Source: Brachypodius melanocephalos
Lineage: Eukaryota; Chordata; Aves; Passeriformes; Pycnonotidae
Assembly (NCBI GenBank): GCA_013398615.1
Contig: VZSR01001645.1
Span: 846,097-910,096, forward strand
Length of the DNA stretch: 64,000 nucleotides
Direction of reading: 5' to 3'
Both the position numbers and the translations under genes were made by a program. A model generated the notes under the pieces. That model did no database searches. It saw only the letters and a program-made list of their open reading frames with translations, and had not been told where the DNA came from. The first letter of the stretch is position 1, and each line of letters begins with the position of its first letter. Of the stretch, positions 33,404 through 48,400 are shown piece after piece.

Positions 33404-36400
33404 GTAAGGGCGGCGGCGGGGCCGGGCCGGTCCGGGGCGGGGCCCTCGGCGGTTCCCGGGGTTCGGGGTCCCTGAGGGGCCGGGACGCGGCTGCGGCGGC
33501 GCTCCCCGACCCTGCCGCCCGCCCCTGCTCCGGCGCCTGGGATGCGTCAGGATTCCCATGCGGGTTTGCGCGCTGGAGCCGTGTGTGTGGACCACGGTGA
33601 GCGTCAGGGTGTGACTTGCCCCAGGTTCTGGGAGAATCTTCTTGCCGAGCCTTTAGCACGCGTTCCGTAAAATAAGACAGTGTTGTGATTCAGAAATTTA
33701 CGAAGAGAACAGGTTTGGTTCGGCTTCTCCGTATTCTCCAGATGTCCTTGGGAAGTATGTTCCCTGAATGCTTTGTTTGCGACTGCTGGCAGCTGGAGAC
33801 GCTTTTGTAGAGCTGTGGGTCATACTCATCTAGGTCTCAGTAATACTGTGCATATACATTCATCGAGGTCTTCCACCCTTTCTTAGGCAACGTATTTATA
33901 TGAGATTAGAGATACAGAACCCAATGGTACTTCTTGAATTGGTACAGAATAATCAAGCTCATTCTCCTGAAAGCTGTGCTTTCTTCTTTACACACTTCCA
34001 TGACAATTAGTCCTTCAGGCTCAGCAAAATAAACATATGGACTGCATCTGTGTTTGCTTCAAGGTCCTGTTCATGTTTACTGTGAGATTAAGTGTTTCTT
34101 CAGCCCTTCAATGCTCTGTGGACTTGTAAACAGACCATAATGTAAACTAAGGCACTGCTGTGAAGTGTGTTTTCATGTAGACTGCTGAGATCTTCAGTGT
34201 TGTGTGTTTATAAACGACCTCATTCCTGTGTGGGAAGTGACCAGCAGCCACTCCACAGTGGCTGTAGATTTTAAAACTTTTTAAATAATCTTTTGAAGTG
34301 TGGACAGGATTGACAAATCCATAAAAAACGTGTTTTGCCTCAAAAGTTCACTCTGCTGTGCTTACTGAAAAATTCTTTTCAGGCTCTTTCATGGGTTACC
34401 CCCTGGCCTCTCAAGGTCTGACAAGGCTTTCTTCTACCTTTCTTCTACCTTTGTTATCTTTGAATTAGAGATGGTTTGAGATAGCCATCGATTTTCCCGT
34501 CATTTCTCAGTTATTGGGGAGACAGGTTGAGAATTTAGGGTTCTGTTCTTCAGCCTGTTTGCACAATGCATGCATACCTAAGTCTTCTTGCAGTTGTATG
34601 TATAATAGTCTGATTGGTGATACCACATTACAGATGGAGAAAACACTTTTGGAAGATTTTGTTCTTGAACGGAAGTAGGATTCATAAATGTGCACCTTTT
34701 TTTTTTTTTTTTGTGGAAGCCAGATGAGCCTGCAGCATTTGGTGGAAGTTCAGAATAGAGAAATAGTTCTTTGTTTCTGTGTTAGCCCCCTGCCTTTTGG
34801 AATTTAAATATTTGTGTGTCGTGTCCATTATTTTAGTATGTGAATGAAGTCTGTACAGTGAGTATTATTTAGAAGGTGAAATTCTCCACATATTTTGAAA
34901 TCTGCTTTCCATGTAGCACTTAGTAGTGCCTTTGCTTTACCTGGAATTGCAGCTGATGTGGCATTGGGGTAGTAGCAACAAGTCCATTTCCAGGGATTTT
35001 GTTTGTTTGTACAGAAAAGGGCTGGTAAAAAGTTGTAGCTTTTTTTTGGGTATGTTGCCAAAACCATAGTTAATCAAACCCCTGTAACTAACTAATTTAT
35101 TAGAGATGGCAGTATTTAAAGGAATGTATGGGAACTTATCAGACCATGTGGTAAAATGGCAAGGGTTTGTGACACAGTGGTCAACAAAAGGTGGGAGAGG
35201 GAGGGAAGGAGGCAGGCAGGCAGGGATGTTATCTGCAAGCCACTCCCAGTGTGACAGGCACAGTAATAAGTGGAACTTAGGTTTATTTTTTTTTTCGTGG
35301 AAATACTGGAATTTTCTGCTGGTTTCTTTTAACAGCTGTGGTCTGCTAGCTGAGGGACAGGAAGACGGAGAAAGCCAGTGGATTGTTCTTGGTAGGAAAG
35401 ACTGGTTAAAAGCAAGATATTGAGGGATCTAGCTGACCCTGAGTTAAAGAATATATCTGCTGACATGGTAAACAGGATACATAATTGGTAGTAATTATAG
35501 CATTTAGGATGAACCTTTGGAAACTATCTAGATTATACTGATCATGTGACAAAGATGGAGGTTACCTGGTCAAAAGTAAACAGGAAAAAAAAGAACTTTT
35601 GGTGGTGGGTTGGGGTTTTTTTCTCCTTAATTACCCTTTCTGTAGTGACATAATGCTGAAATTTGCTCAAATACAATCTAAGAAGTTAGTCACCCATGAA
35701 TATGGTATAAAATTTGGTCTGGTTGCTCTGTGGGAATATATCCTTGAAGTTGACTACAAATATTGTTTACAAGATTTTTAACTGTGCTAGGAATGATCTC
35801 AATTCATATTTGCAAGAGAGGATGTAAATACAGCTGTCCTTTTTTTGTGTGTGTGTGATCTAACTTTTGCTGACTTGTACTCCCTCATTATTGACTCTCA
35901 AAGTCATTTGTCTTGAGCTGTAGAATGGGAATTGACTTTCAAATTGATGAGACTGTGGGTAAGATGACTTTGGATGGCTTCACCATGTAACTTATGCAGT
36001 GGCTAGACAATGAGAAGCATTGATTTTCTGGCGCTGCCCTCAAATCTAGGTTGAAACTGTCATCAGCAAACAGATCAGGGTGAAGTGTAATGCCCTTCTC
36101 TCCATCTGTGATCATGGCAAAATTCTTTTGGCAGGCCTCAGTCTAAAGCAAAGTATTTTATGTAGTCTTGGGGGTGGGTGAAAGTGCTTCTTGTTGACTT
36201 AATGTTGGAGCAGAACAACAGTCCTCGAGTTATCTGTTCTCCTGGATCCACTCTGAGTGCCCTAGTGCTTTGCAGGAAAAGGAGTATCAGTCACTTTGGG
36301 GGAAGGGATGAAAAATCTGCCCATTCTACACTGATTCTCTCCTCTTGACCTTGGTTTATGTAGCAGTTGAACACAGAAACTCGTATTTAAATACTTGTTT

Positions 36401-39400
36401 GGACGTTGGACACATTTTCTCCGCTATATTGTATTGTAACAAGTTAGGAGAATAGCGATGATCTTTTAATGTGTTAGGGCAGTGCCGATTAGCGGGTCCA
36501 AAGAAGGAATCTCTGCTAACAAAGTGTATCAGATCAATGGTTTACTTCAGAGATACAGCTTTTCTAATAAACAGTGTGGAACCATTTTTATACTTAATTA
36601 GGCTCTGGACTCATTTGAATTATTGTGTCGATGTCACTACTAGTCACATCAGTGGGACTTTTCTTCGTAAGCATGCCTTACTTGAAGGGTTGTTTGGATT
36701 TTATTTTCCTTTTTAACAAGAAGAAAATAGGAAAGATTGTAAATTGGATTTTAAATTGGATTTTCATAGCTGTTCTGCAGACATTATCTTGCATCACTGG
36801 ATTAATCTTCCAGGACAAGACCAAAAAATGTACTTTTCTGCTTTAAAAGTATTTGATGTTTGATGAGCTTTCTCTGTAATTAAATTGTTTCATGCCTTGC
36901 ACATAATGCCATGCCCATGTTTTGCTTCTGTGTGACCCTTGGTCAGGTGTTTCATCTTCCTTTTGTTCACCAAGAGGGGAAAAAAGTATTTTCTTTCCTC
37001 ATATTCTTCTTGCTTCCCTGGGCAGCCTGGTGGTTTGTCCTGTATGAAATAATTCCTTCTCCAGAGGAATGTGGTGTGTTTATTTACACAGCAGCCTGCA
37101 TCAGTTGTAGCAGAGGCTTTTACAGGACATGAACCCGGAGCTCTGCCATCATTTGGACACTGTGCCCTGCATGACAGTAGGACTTTTATGGATGTAAAAA
37201 TCTTGAACATGTCATAAACTTTATAAACAATTAAAAGGCTCATGTTATTAAGTGTATCTTGCATTCAGATGCAACAAATAAGTTTTAAAATGTCTCTTAA
37301 CTGCTTTCTGCTATTCTGTGATCGTGTTTGCCAAACTCTTCTACTTTGAGACATTATAGTAAGGAATTACTATGCCTGGTAATGGATGGCAGAGAAATGT
37401 ATTCACTTGGAGCTTACAGAAAGAGCAACTGAGGCTGTGGTACAGTTAGCTGGTGGCTACTGTGCTCCTTTTGCCTGTGTGCATTTGTGTGTGTGGAGAT
37501 GAAATTCTGAGTGACTGTTTAAAATGTTATTGTGAGATCTTCGAATCCCAAGGGAAATAAGTTGTTCTTAGCAAAACCTGTTTTTAGAAGTGAATTATTT
37601 TGCAAATAGGGTAGATATGCCTTACAGCTGGGACAGTGCCTCTGTGAGAGATGCAGTAGGAGTTGTAAGTCCGTGTTAGATGTTGCCAAGAATGATTCAA
37701 ATCTTTAAGCAGAAGAGAGCAGATGGAAATTTGCTGACTTCAGATGATTAAAGGATCTGATGAAATACTGCTTCTCTACTTGCAAGATATTTTTGCAAAA
37801 GGAGTTGTCATTTAATTTCCACATTGGAAAGGCAAAATGGAGAGGTTCTGAGCTTGGCTGGCTGATGTGACATATCAATGTCAGATCTAGTATAATTTTT
37901 AATACTGTGACAGTGTTCTAACTTGAAAGACTTTTCTGCAGCCTTGCTGGACTACACAATTAGTATTTCACATTTGGAGCTAAAATTCTCTCTCGCAGCC
38001 TCTCAGTTCAGAGAGTTGAGGAAGAGATTACTTGAAAACCTCTTTATGCTTAAGATTTAGAAAAGCTTTTGGCCAGTTGATCATCTGCCTGAACAAAGTA
38101 TGGTCCATGTTTTAACAAACTTGACATTTTCTGCCCTTGTTGACTCAAGTAGTTGGGATTTTGCATGTCAGACTTGAGTAGAAAGCATGCACTTTCTGAT
38201 AGTTGAAATACAATATTTATCAAAATGGGTGCAATTAGCATAATGGATAGGTGTGGGCAGCCTATCCATCAGCTTTCCATGCTTGTTGTGGCACACAGAG
38301 TGGAAGCTGGTCTCTTCTGCTCTGCTTTCATTTGCCACTACACCAAATCTACTGTGATGCTCTGAGCTGCTCCTTTGGATCTGCTGTGGGTGTGTTTACT
38401 TCTCCATACCAGTGCATTTCCACTTCAAGGAGCATGCAGATGTCTAGGGCTGAATTGGTGTTTGAATCTCCAGACTGACTCACAGTCTTTCTGTTGAATT
38501 CCCAGATGCTTTTTTCCCAGTTCTTCACTTCCTGCCTAATGCTCCTCTCCAGCTCTTGCAGCAGGCTCAAGAGACAGTGCCTGAGATGTTGCTTGGTGTG
38601 GCTTTGCCTCCTCTCCTCTTAGTATTTCTTGGTCAAAGACTTTCCTTGGATGATACTTTATTTCCTACACTGAGGAAATGTGAGTGTAGGAGTGTGGCCC
38701 ATCCAGGCTGCTGAGCTGAGCTGCCTTTTGCCATTTTTGTCTTTGAAATAGTGTTACTGTTTGACACGTGGAATTCCAGGGTGGCCTGCTATTTCTCCTG
38801 AGATCTCTGTTTGTAGGAAACCCTGTTGGAAATGTTGCACAGGATCTCAAGATAGTCAGGAATCAGTGTCTAGGCCACTTGACCGATTTTCTGCGTTATA
38901 CCAGAGTTTGTATTGCTTACAGGGTTTTGTTATTGTTCTTTGGTCCCACACTGAAAGGTGTAGAAGTAGCACTTCTTCACATCAGTCTCCATGTTTCCAG
39001 CTATGCATCCTTGTGAGAATATATCATATTTCACAGACGTTTGGGCCCTTGATAGTGTCAGTTAGATTCCTGCAGAACTAAAAAAGGTTCCACAAAGTAT
39101 GCTAGCATATACTGGAGTGTCTTTGGAAATTAATTTGAACACATATATTCTCATATGGTATTCCTTCTTGGAAATATTTGGTATAGGCAGAATCTACTTA
39201 TTTTTATCCTTCCCAGTATCACACTTCACATGGCTTTTCCTGTAGCAGACAGGAGTTGTCTCTGCCATTGATTTTGCTAAAGTACAATGATGCAATGTGT
39301 ATAAAGAGCTGTGGGCATTTGAGAAGTCTTACTTTTCTTTACCTCGTTGACCACTAATCATGCATCTGTTGTCTGACCAATGTTGATATTCAGAAATTAC

Positions 39401-42400
39401 ATTTGCATTTTGACTTTAAATCTGGTGCTTAGGTGATTTTGAGTTCTGGAGGACTTCTTCCAAATCTTTCAATTTGTTTTCTTTCCAAAGGACAGGTTGT
39501 ATTTTCTGTGCTGGATTTGTGATTATTTTTTTTCCTGAAGTTTCCAGATGGGGGTGTTTGAATTTCTATCACAGCAGTAATCTTATGTTCAGCTAGTGCA
39601 TTTTGAATATTTTTGATTTTACTGTTCTTTCCTCATTCTCTTGTTCTTCCCCTCTGCTTCTCCCAGTATTTTATCAGACGGAGTTATTGAGATCTGTCCA
39701 GCATTGTTCATTTCCCTGGTAAAGTGCCTCCTCTGATAGCTTGTTGAAATCTGATCTGTCTGCAGGTGTTCAGTCAGAACTGTTAGAATTTAAAATTCTC
39801 TTTTTCTGAAGCTATGGCTTCTTTTCAGATTTAGCTTGTATTTCAACTTCTTCAGGACTGTTCCTTCTGAGTTCAAGCTGAGTTTACTGTGCTCACTTCA
39901 GTCCTCATACAATTTAATTGACTAGATTCAGTTTACAGTATTTTTTCTTAGATTAGCAGTGGTGATGTTTGGAGGTTTTTTCTGTTTTATTGGGTTTTGC
40001 TGGTGTTTTACTTTTTTTTTCTTAATTTGCTCATACTTGATTTGTTGTTTTGCCTTACACAGTTTATCTGAATCGTGTGTTGGTGCAGACACAGATTTAA
40101 ATTTTCCTGTTGGATGAAATCCATTAAATTTGCTTATGCTACTCTGACAGGATAGAATACTTAAAAATAATTAGTTGTGAGTGAAGTTCAGTGACTTCTC
40201 TGCTGTTTTGGTCTGTGATACTTGATTATGCTTTTCCTAGTGTTTTTTACAAACTTATGAGTAATTGTTTATATCACACCTAGAAGGCATTTGATAACTT
40301 CATCTTTATTTTTCTCACTGTTTCTCCATAATTTCATATAGTCTGGTGTGATTGATATGTAGTATAAAATTTATTTTTTCATCAGTATGAGATAAATTGT
40401 TTGGGGTTTTGTCTAAATATCAGTTTTCTCTTGTGTTGTAAGCCTTCACATACTTGTAACTGTGGCATGTCCTGTCAGTGTTCATCTGTTTCTGTGAGCT
40501 TCAGTTTAACAGAAATTTTTAAAAAAAAGGAAAAAAGTTGTAAAAGCTGAAAGTCTAAACACAACCAGATTTAGGTTCAAGTTAAGATACAGATTTTTTG
40601 GGGGGCTGGTTGTGACTCGTTTGGACACCTTAACAAGTACAGCTGATCCCTTTTAAATTAATATATTTGGAAGATAATCTCATTCAATCACAATTGTTAA
40701 ACTTGAAAGGCTGATGAAAGCTTTACTGTTTGTTGCTACTTTTATCCCTTGGTAATCCAGGCAGATATCACATTGGCCCTTCCCAAGCTTTTTCTTTAAG
40801 CATTAGTGGTTAGTTTTTCAGTCTTTCCTCATTTGTGTTCATCGGCCTGAAGACAGAGAAAGTAGGTATTGGTTTTGCTGCTTTTCGTACTGAATGTCAG
40901 TAGAGTGACAATTCTTCCTCAGAATCAGTTTCACTGAACATGTTTGAAAACTCCTGTGAAAGGGAAAGGGTGGCTGGACAAATCACTGCTCTATAAAACT
41001 GCATTGGAAGGAAGAGAGAGCAGCAAAGGAAGACATTGGGAAAAGCTTAACAAATCCTAATTCCTTATTTTTTAAAGAAATATAGGTATATAAGAAATAG
41101 ATAATAAATTATCATAAGTTCAGAGGAAGAATTTGGTGTTCTTGATACCACATTAGATGCCCATATAAGCCACATGGGAAGACAGTTAGGAAAGAAGTCT
41201 TTAGAGGTCATTTTACTTTCATTTGAACACCTATTTTAAAAGTGTAGCCTTTCATAAAGTTTTAAGGGCAGTGTTCACAATTAAGAGTTTATGCTCTCAC
41301 TTTTGTGGTATTATTGCCAGTATTGGAAGTTTAACACTCAATTATTTTTGTGTGGTGTATAATATTTTCGATTTATATAGGCTTTCCTGTGAAATTAAAT
41401 CAAGTAGAATTGGCCCTCCCTTTTAAAAGGATTTGTCTGTAGTATTACCTGTGGAGTTTAGGTTGTTGCTCTAGGTTGAGTTTTGACAGACAAGTAATGG
41501 GATGATCTCATCTTGTAATAACAAATGAGAGAGCTAATCACATAAATTGCCTTGAGAAAGAATGGAAGAGTGATGATTTGTTATTGTTACTATGAAAAAC
41601 AATACCTTGTGCTGCATGCTTTAGCTGTGTAGGAGTTGTTAGGAGTTACTGTTTTTATAGCTCAGGAAGCAACTCTTGAACTTTAGGAAGAGTTTATTCA
41701 TTGTCCATTAAATCAATATAAAACTGAATGCTCAGGGTGTAAGTAAGACTTAAATCAACCCTATTGATTGAAGCTTTTAGAAAATCAGCTGACATGTACG
41801 ATCTAAATAGGTGCCATGGGTGTTTCAGGTTTATGGCCGGAGCTCAGGATGTGTCCATCTTACTTCAGTGGAAAGAGGAGTCATCAGAGTGCTTTAAATA
41901 TTGAGGGCTTTTTAAGCAGTATGTTTTTGAATCAGTGTCACAGTGCTTATTTTGAAAAGTTCTTCCTTGTGATGTGTGACATTCCAAGTTTTCCTGGTTG
42001 TGGTGTTGAGCTCCTACACAAACAGGCTGCTGACATCCATGAGACTGTTTGAGTGACAGCTCACAAGCTTGACTCCAAGAGCCACAATCTGACCTGTATT
42101 ATATCTCAGCTCCTTTGCAGGGTATTATTTTGTATTTACTCTGTGTGCTAAAAACATGTGTGCTCTTTGTTTAAACATTTTTAGATTAAAATCTTCTAAC
42201 AGAAGGTGTTTTGAGGTGTGGATTCATGTTGACCTGGAAGGAGGATGAGACAGGGCAGGGCTCTTCTCCCAGGCGTCATGTGAATAACATGTTTGTACTC
42301 TGAGAAGCTGGGGAAAGGCAGGGCACAGCAGTCAGTGGCACCAATGCAGAGTGACACCTTCAGCTCGAGGCAAGGTGTGACACAAGTTGGCTGTGTCACT

Positions 42401-45400
42401 GAAGAATGGATGTGTCACAGGTCTCTGGTGTGTGCTGAAAGCTCCTCTACTCTGAGGTTAGAGATGACTGGGAAGCATCATTGTCTGACACGATCCCAGG
42501 CTTTTTGGTGCTTGCTGTGCAACAAAGCCATGGCTGCTGGTAATTCTTAAGCTTTGAAGTGCCATTATTTATTATAATTCATTGGCTTCAGTGTTCTAAT
42601 AAGGTGCACTAGAGATAATACATAATCCAGATCCTCACTCTTGAATGTGTAATCCAATCTACTTTGAACAGGTGAAATACAAAAGCTCTCAAATATAATA
42701 TTGCTGTGAGGGGGACTGTATAAGGGTGATAAAGACTATTTAGTCTTTGTGGTTTTAAATGAAAGCATGGCTTTCTGTGGAAGAGGGTTAGTGTTTCTTA
42801 TAAGAAAATCCTTTGCTAATAAAGAGTTTGTTCATGTGTACGGTGCACAAACTTGTTTTTCCTTTAAAAACACCAGTAACTGGTGTTTTACAAAGACACT
42901 GGTAAATTATTATGAAAGATAAAAGAAAGAAAAGAAAGAGAGAGAAATACTCCTGCAGCAAAGATCTATGCCATGGATATCCGAGTAATCACAGATACTG
43001 TGAGTTACAACAGGTGTTTGGGTCTATGTACTCCAAGGTGTACGTGCTTAAAATGTACCAGGTTGATTCTACAGGGCATTGCTTGATTTCATTACTGTTT
43101 GTGGGTAGGCTGTAATCAGTCTGGACTGTAAGCCATCTGGAATACTGGTCTCCAAGGAGCAAGGACTGCAGTGGTGCTTGGAAGAATCTCAGCTGGCTGA
43201 AGCTCTTGGCTTAGTCTTCAAACCAACATGACCTACCTACCTACCTTTCTGAAAAATATCCTTTGGTGAGATGGGAATAATTTGTGAAGGGTGTCTGGGT
43301 TATGGAGGAGGTCAGGTTCATGTGGTCCTAATCCCTTCTAGCAAAAATGCCAGGTTGAAAATTGGTTGCTGTTGTCAGGATATAAGTAGAGCACTTAATA
43401 AATTAATAAAGACTACTAATCTGTACTTTCTGCAAGGGTTATAGGCTCCCCCTCCATCTTATGACTAAATGTGAGCCACCACTGAATGTGGTTAGATCAG
43501 TAAAATGTAGTGTGATTTCTTCCCTCAGCACAAAATGCATCGGGTAACTGAGCCCCTTTTCCAGTAATTCCCTCTCACACATTGTATGTCCTTCCAGTAA
43601 CACGATGCAAGAGCAATTGCCCAGGCCCTCAGCCCATTGTGGATTTGCATTCCCTGGTTCCAGATATTGCATATCATTATTCTCCCTCTGCTAACGCCTA
43701 TGTTTTACAGAAAAGAAAGAGAATACTGATCAATCTTCTGGACCTTCACTTTAGAATTCAAGTTTACAAAAGAGGAACCTGACCTTATTAAAAAGTTGTA
43801 TCAAGCAAAGTGGAGGCATTATCCCTCCCTTTTCCCCTCCTGCCCCATGTATAGGTATGGTTGCTCTAGAAATTTGGTGTGTGTGTGAGTGATGGGACTG
43901 TTCATACATAAATGGTTACTCCTGCTTGGGTGCCTTCAGGACTGAGGCTCCCATCAATTAGTCAGATGCTAATCCTACAAATTATACCATGTGCTTTTAA
44001 CCTTCTCTCATGAAAACCTCTTGCTTCAACAAGGGCTTGCAGATTTAGTATTCTTATATTGGAAATTTCTCCCCTTATTTCATTATGCAGTCAGAAACCT
44101 GATGAAAGAATGGGAAAAAAATTGCAATCGGTATAGTCATGTGATTTGATGCCTGGGTAATTCACTGGCTCTTGCCCAGAGGCCAGTCTAATCTAAGGAA
44201 TAGGATTCTTTGTTGCCTGTTCTGTTTCTATAGAAACTCAGTTACTTAATCATGTCTGAAAAGGTACTTGATACATGAAGGATTAATGAATTAATGAAGA
44301 GTATTAAAATTCTCTTAGTTTAGTTTTTTTTTTTAAATTTTCATTTCTACTTCGTGTAGAAAATCCTCAAAGAGATTATCAGTGTGAACTGCTGTGATTT
44401 CATTCTGGTTGCATCACATGTCTGCATTGCAAAGAAAAGAAACACAACCAAACAACAAATACCCAAAACCAAAACAACCAGCTCTGATGTAAAAACACAA
44501 AAAGGAACAGTTCATGGAGGAGAGCAATCAGGCACAGCTGCATGATTGCACGAGGTTTCATGTTATAAAAACACATAGTTTTATTTTTTATATATCACAC
44601 ATATCATCTGTCAGAACAGCTATTGCATGATACAAGTAAAATGTAACTGATAAACTGTCAGTTGCAATTATCTTGGTAAGCTCAGATTTGAATTTCTGTA
44701 TGATCTTCTGGAATTCTGTCAATTTTCTTCTTTTAGCCTCACTACATGGTTATTTTTTCAACCTGTTTACTGAAAAGCCTCTGACCAGCTCCTGCTTACT
44801 GCACCATTGGAAAGTATTCTTTGTTTTCTTTTCCTTTCCTACCTCCCATCTGTTGTTTCAGCCACTGCTGGCTTCTCTCTTTTGTTGATTTTTTAAAAAA
44901 AATTCTCCACATTTCTTCCAGTAAGTGGAAGAAATGCTCTCCACATTTCTTCAGTACATTGTTCTGTCTTGGAGTGTTTGGTGGCACAGGGGGATGTTCC
45001 TCTCCTGTCTACCATATCCAGGGGAGAAGAAGGTGGGATGGGAAGTTCCTTTGAACCTGATGTTGCTGTACAAGTCAGTAGATTTCTTTTGACTTCTTGA
45101 TCTTACCTGCCCATCCCGGGTTTTACAGTGGTCAAGAACTAGGGGCAGAATTGTTTGGCAGGACCACCCACGTGCCAATGAATTTGGAAATACAGCAGGA
45201 GGAAAGAAACAAGCATATTTTTAAAGAATACAGGGAATTAACAGTGTTTCTGTATCTCAGAGATTTCATTTGGCCAGCATACAACTTTATTTAGATATTA
45301 CATCATGCCTATTGCATATTTATTACTGTCAGTAGTCATGTGAAGCTGAAAAGCACAAAGAAAAGATTCCTGCTGTATTTGCAGCAAACCCAGATGATGA

Positions 45401-48400
45401 ACAGTGTAGTGTCTGGCTTGGTCCCCACTCCAGTTGAGCAGTACTGGCAGCTTTATGTGTTGAGGATTTCGCCCTTGGTCAAAGTGACATGTGCTTTCTG
45501 GGCCAGGGCTGTACTGCATTTGTGAAGCTCAGGTGGAGAGGAAAAAAAAATAATTAAAGGTATGTGTTAACCTACTTCATTCTCCTGAGTTTGAAAGGAG
45601 CCAGGGTGTACCAGAAAGGCTGGTGGAGAGTTGTCAGTGTACAACTAGTAATCAAAATGTGTGAGAGATGAGGGCAGCTAAAGCTAGTGGGACTAATATA
45701 CATTGGGATATTTTACATTCATATTTTATGTTTATATCCTGTGATTGTCAGATAGCTTTGTAGCACACCTTACTAATGGCCTGATGTTGTGCCCAGACTT
45801 GTTGCAGAATTCTTGGATTAAGAAGTGGTGCATGTTAATTCATTGAGCAGAAAGAGATTACAGTTGATCCGACCTGAGAAGATCTGTATAAAACAAAATA
45901 CAAATAAAAGAAGTAGAACGGGGGGAATACAAAATCACTGATAGGTGGGGTATTTCTTAGTATCAGTTTCAGTTCAGATTTGAGGGATCTGCTGAGATGG
46001 AAAAGGGTACTGTGTTTATATCTTTATGATGCACAGCACAAATCTGAAAAAAAAGAACAGCCAGGGAAGCAGTATTGTGTATACCACTCAGAGTAAAATG
46101 AGGAACTAATAAAACTATTGACAGTAAAAGATGAACATGTGAGACTTAAAAGGAGAAGAGAAGTTTTAACAGGAGAGTTTAAAAATGGGTTTGGTGCATA
46201 CAGTTTATTTCATCTGTTTAAAAAACCCCTAATTTCTACCCCAATAAATGTTTTCACAAAAAAAAAATCTCTGAAAGTTCATCCATTTGTTGTTTATATA
46301 TTTCAATTTTTTTTTGTTTTCAAACAGTTGAAACAATTTGCTGAGGACTTCAACATGAAAATTTAAATCTGACATCTCTGCAGGGGAGATGAAAATTTTT
46401 TATGGAGATAAAAAGGGGCAAAACTTTAAAAAACTTTTACATGGTTTAAAAATAAAAAGGTCCTTCTTGCAGAGAGTTGGGGGATTAGAGTTCTGTTTTA
46501 TGTGTAGTTTATTATAAAAATAGGATGTAATATTTGTGGAAATATAGTTGGGAGTTATTGGTAGCTTTTGGTATGTGACTGTTGGTGGCTCTCTCAGTAG
46601 CAAAGAATTTTTAAAGCTACTTCTGGAAAACAGTATGGCTTTGTCTTTCCTACCCTTTCATCTGAAAAACAGCTTGACTCTTAAGGTATTTTGATCCTTC
46701 CTACCCTAAAATAATCAGACTGTTAAGTAGCACAATTATTTTTGCTGGAAGTCTTGAGTTTTACCTAGCTGACATTCAAGTTTTGAACCCTTTTAGGGTG
46801 TATTGTCTGGGATTTCTTGGTGTTGGAGGAGGGTTTGTAGTTGTTTTGTTTGTAGGTTTTTTACTGCTCAGGGCTCCAGCAGTATATGAAACACAGCAAA
46901 GAACTAAATAACTTTTAAACGTGATTTCATAATACAGCTACCTTCTGCTTTGCTTCACTTTGCCTGTCTTTATGCTAGGATTGATGTAGGTTAAAGAGTT
47001 GAAGTCTTGTTAAAGCTGAGTATCACTGTTAAAATCACTCTTCCTCTGTATAACGTGAGACAACAATCATGAGGGTGAGTATATAGATCTGCATTTTGCT
47101 GTGGAGGGTGAAATGGAATGGGAGGGGCTGCAGAGCCCTCTCCTGTGGGATCTCGCATTTTCCATCACTGTGTGTTCATCAGAATTTCCTCTTCCACAGG
47201 TCTCCTTGTGGGCACTCTTGATGTTGTGTTGGACTCCAGTGCCAGAGTGGCACCATATCGAATCCTCTACCAAGCACCAGACTCCTTGGTCTACTGGACC
47301 ATTGCCTGTGGTAAGGACAAATACACTGACAAGTGGATTTTTATTCTCCCTGGATACTGTGTCACATAACATAATAAGAGAGCATCCTTCCTGCTGAGCA
47401 CAGTCATCTCAGGACAAATAAATGGGTCAGGATGAAAACCTGCTGTAGTGGTAAAATTCAGTGGCATCAGAGTTTCTGACAGTCAGCCCTTGAATGCCAG
47501 CATGGGGGGGATGTGTTATGCACAATGACTGAATGAAACCAGAAATGGCCATGGAGCAGGGAAGAAACATCTGTTACTTCTCACTTTCCTTCTCCCAAAA
47601 GTGTTCCCAGAGCAGCAGTACCCATTCGTCCTTCTTGCATGCTCTTCTCTATGCCCAGGGCACAGTCCTACAGCCCTTCTGAAGTGCAGCATTCCTGGGT
47701 GATGGGGTGTCTCTAAAGAGGATGGTGGGAGGAGCATCCCGGTTACCCAGACAGAGCACCTGGCTTCCCTTGGAATGGTAACCAGGAAGAGAGTGCAGCC
47801 CCAGCACTCAGGTGAACACTGAACATCAAATAGTGAGACATTTCCTGTCTCCTCCAGGATAAATACCATCCAGGTCCCAGGGATGCCCTGCCTCCTCCAG
47901 ACACTGTGTGGTCTTTCTAAAAATGGTGTACATAGAATTCAGCAAGATGGTAGCTAGGTTAAAGTTAATTACGGAAGTGTATGTTCTTACATAGATGCAA
48001 CAACTTCTAAGAGTTTTGGTCTTTAATACTCCAACTTGGACAGATCTAGCAGTAAGACTGCTCCTTTTGTCTTTATAGTAGTGAAAACAATTGGGGTGAT
48101 ATTTCTGTACATTAAACAGGATTATTGCATGTATCAGATCCTGTACTAAATGCTTATTTCTTTGGTCAGGTACCTATTACAAGTAACATAAAACAGAATG
48201 GAGTTAGTCTCTGGTTTTGTCTGCTGTCTCTGAAAAGAGTGTCTGGAGTTAAATGCAGAAGATCCAGGTCATTTAGCTCTGATTGGCCAAGCTTTTCAGG
48301 TCAGATCATTGGTTTGATAGTATTGCTTTTCAGTCTCAGCAAATGCAAACTCTTCAGTGCAGCTCCTCCAGCTCAAAAGTTTCACTGGCAACAGCCAAAA

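Larger units (their letters stand above)
32760..33560 (+). promoter_or_regulatory. TBC1D9: CpG island and promoter of TBC1D9
   Basis: About 800 bases of very GC-rich, CpG-dense sequence surround the first coding exon, in sharp contrast with the AT-rich flanks. There is no TATA box at a sensible distance. GC-box/Sp1-like words occur (GGGGCGGGCGG at 32946, GGGGCGGGGCC at 33434 in intron 1), and a CRE-like TGATGTCA lies at 33041-33048. This is the usual form of a dispersed, broadly active vertebrate promoter. The transcription start cannot be fixed from sequence and probably lies within about 32850-33130. Confidence 0.85.

Noticed and set aside
32718..33407. 229-codon + strand open frame (and overlapping long frames on both strands) in the CpG island
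   Set aside because: Stop codons are rare in CpG-rich DNA, so long frames arise by chance. All overlap each other, the peptides are Ala/Gly/Arg/Pro-rich, and the true frame is the TBC1D9 exon starting at 33277.
47516..47869. 117-codon minus-strand frame in intron 2
   Set aside because: No domain, no splice context and biased composition; consistent with chance.
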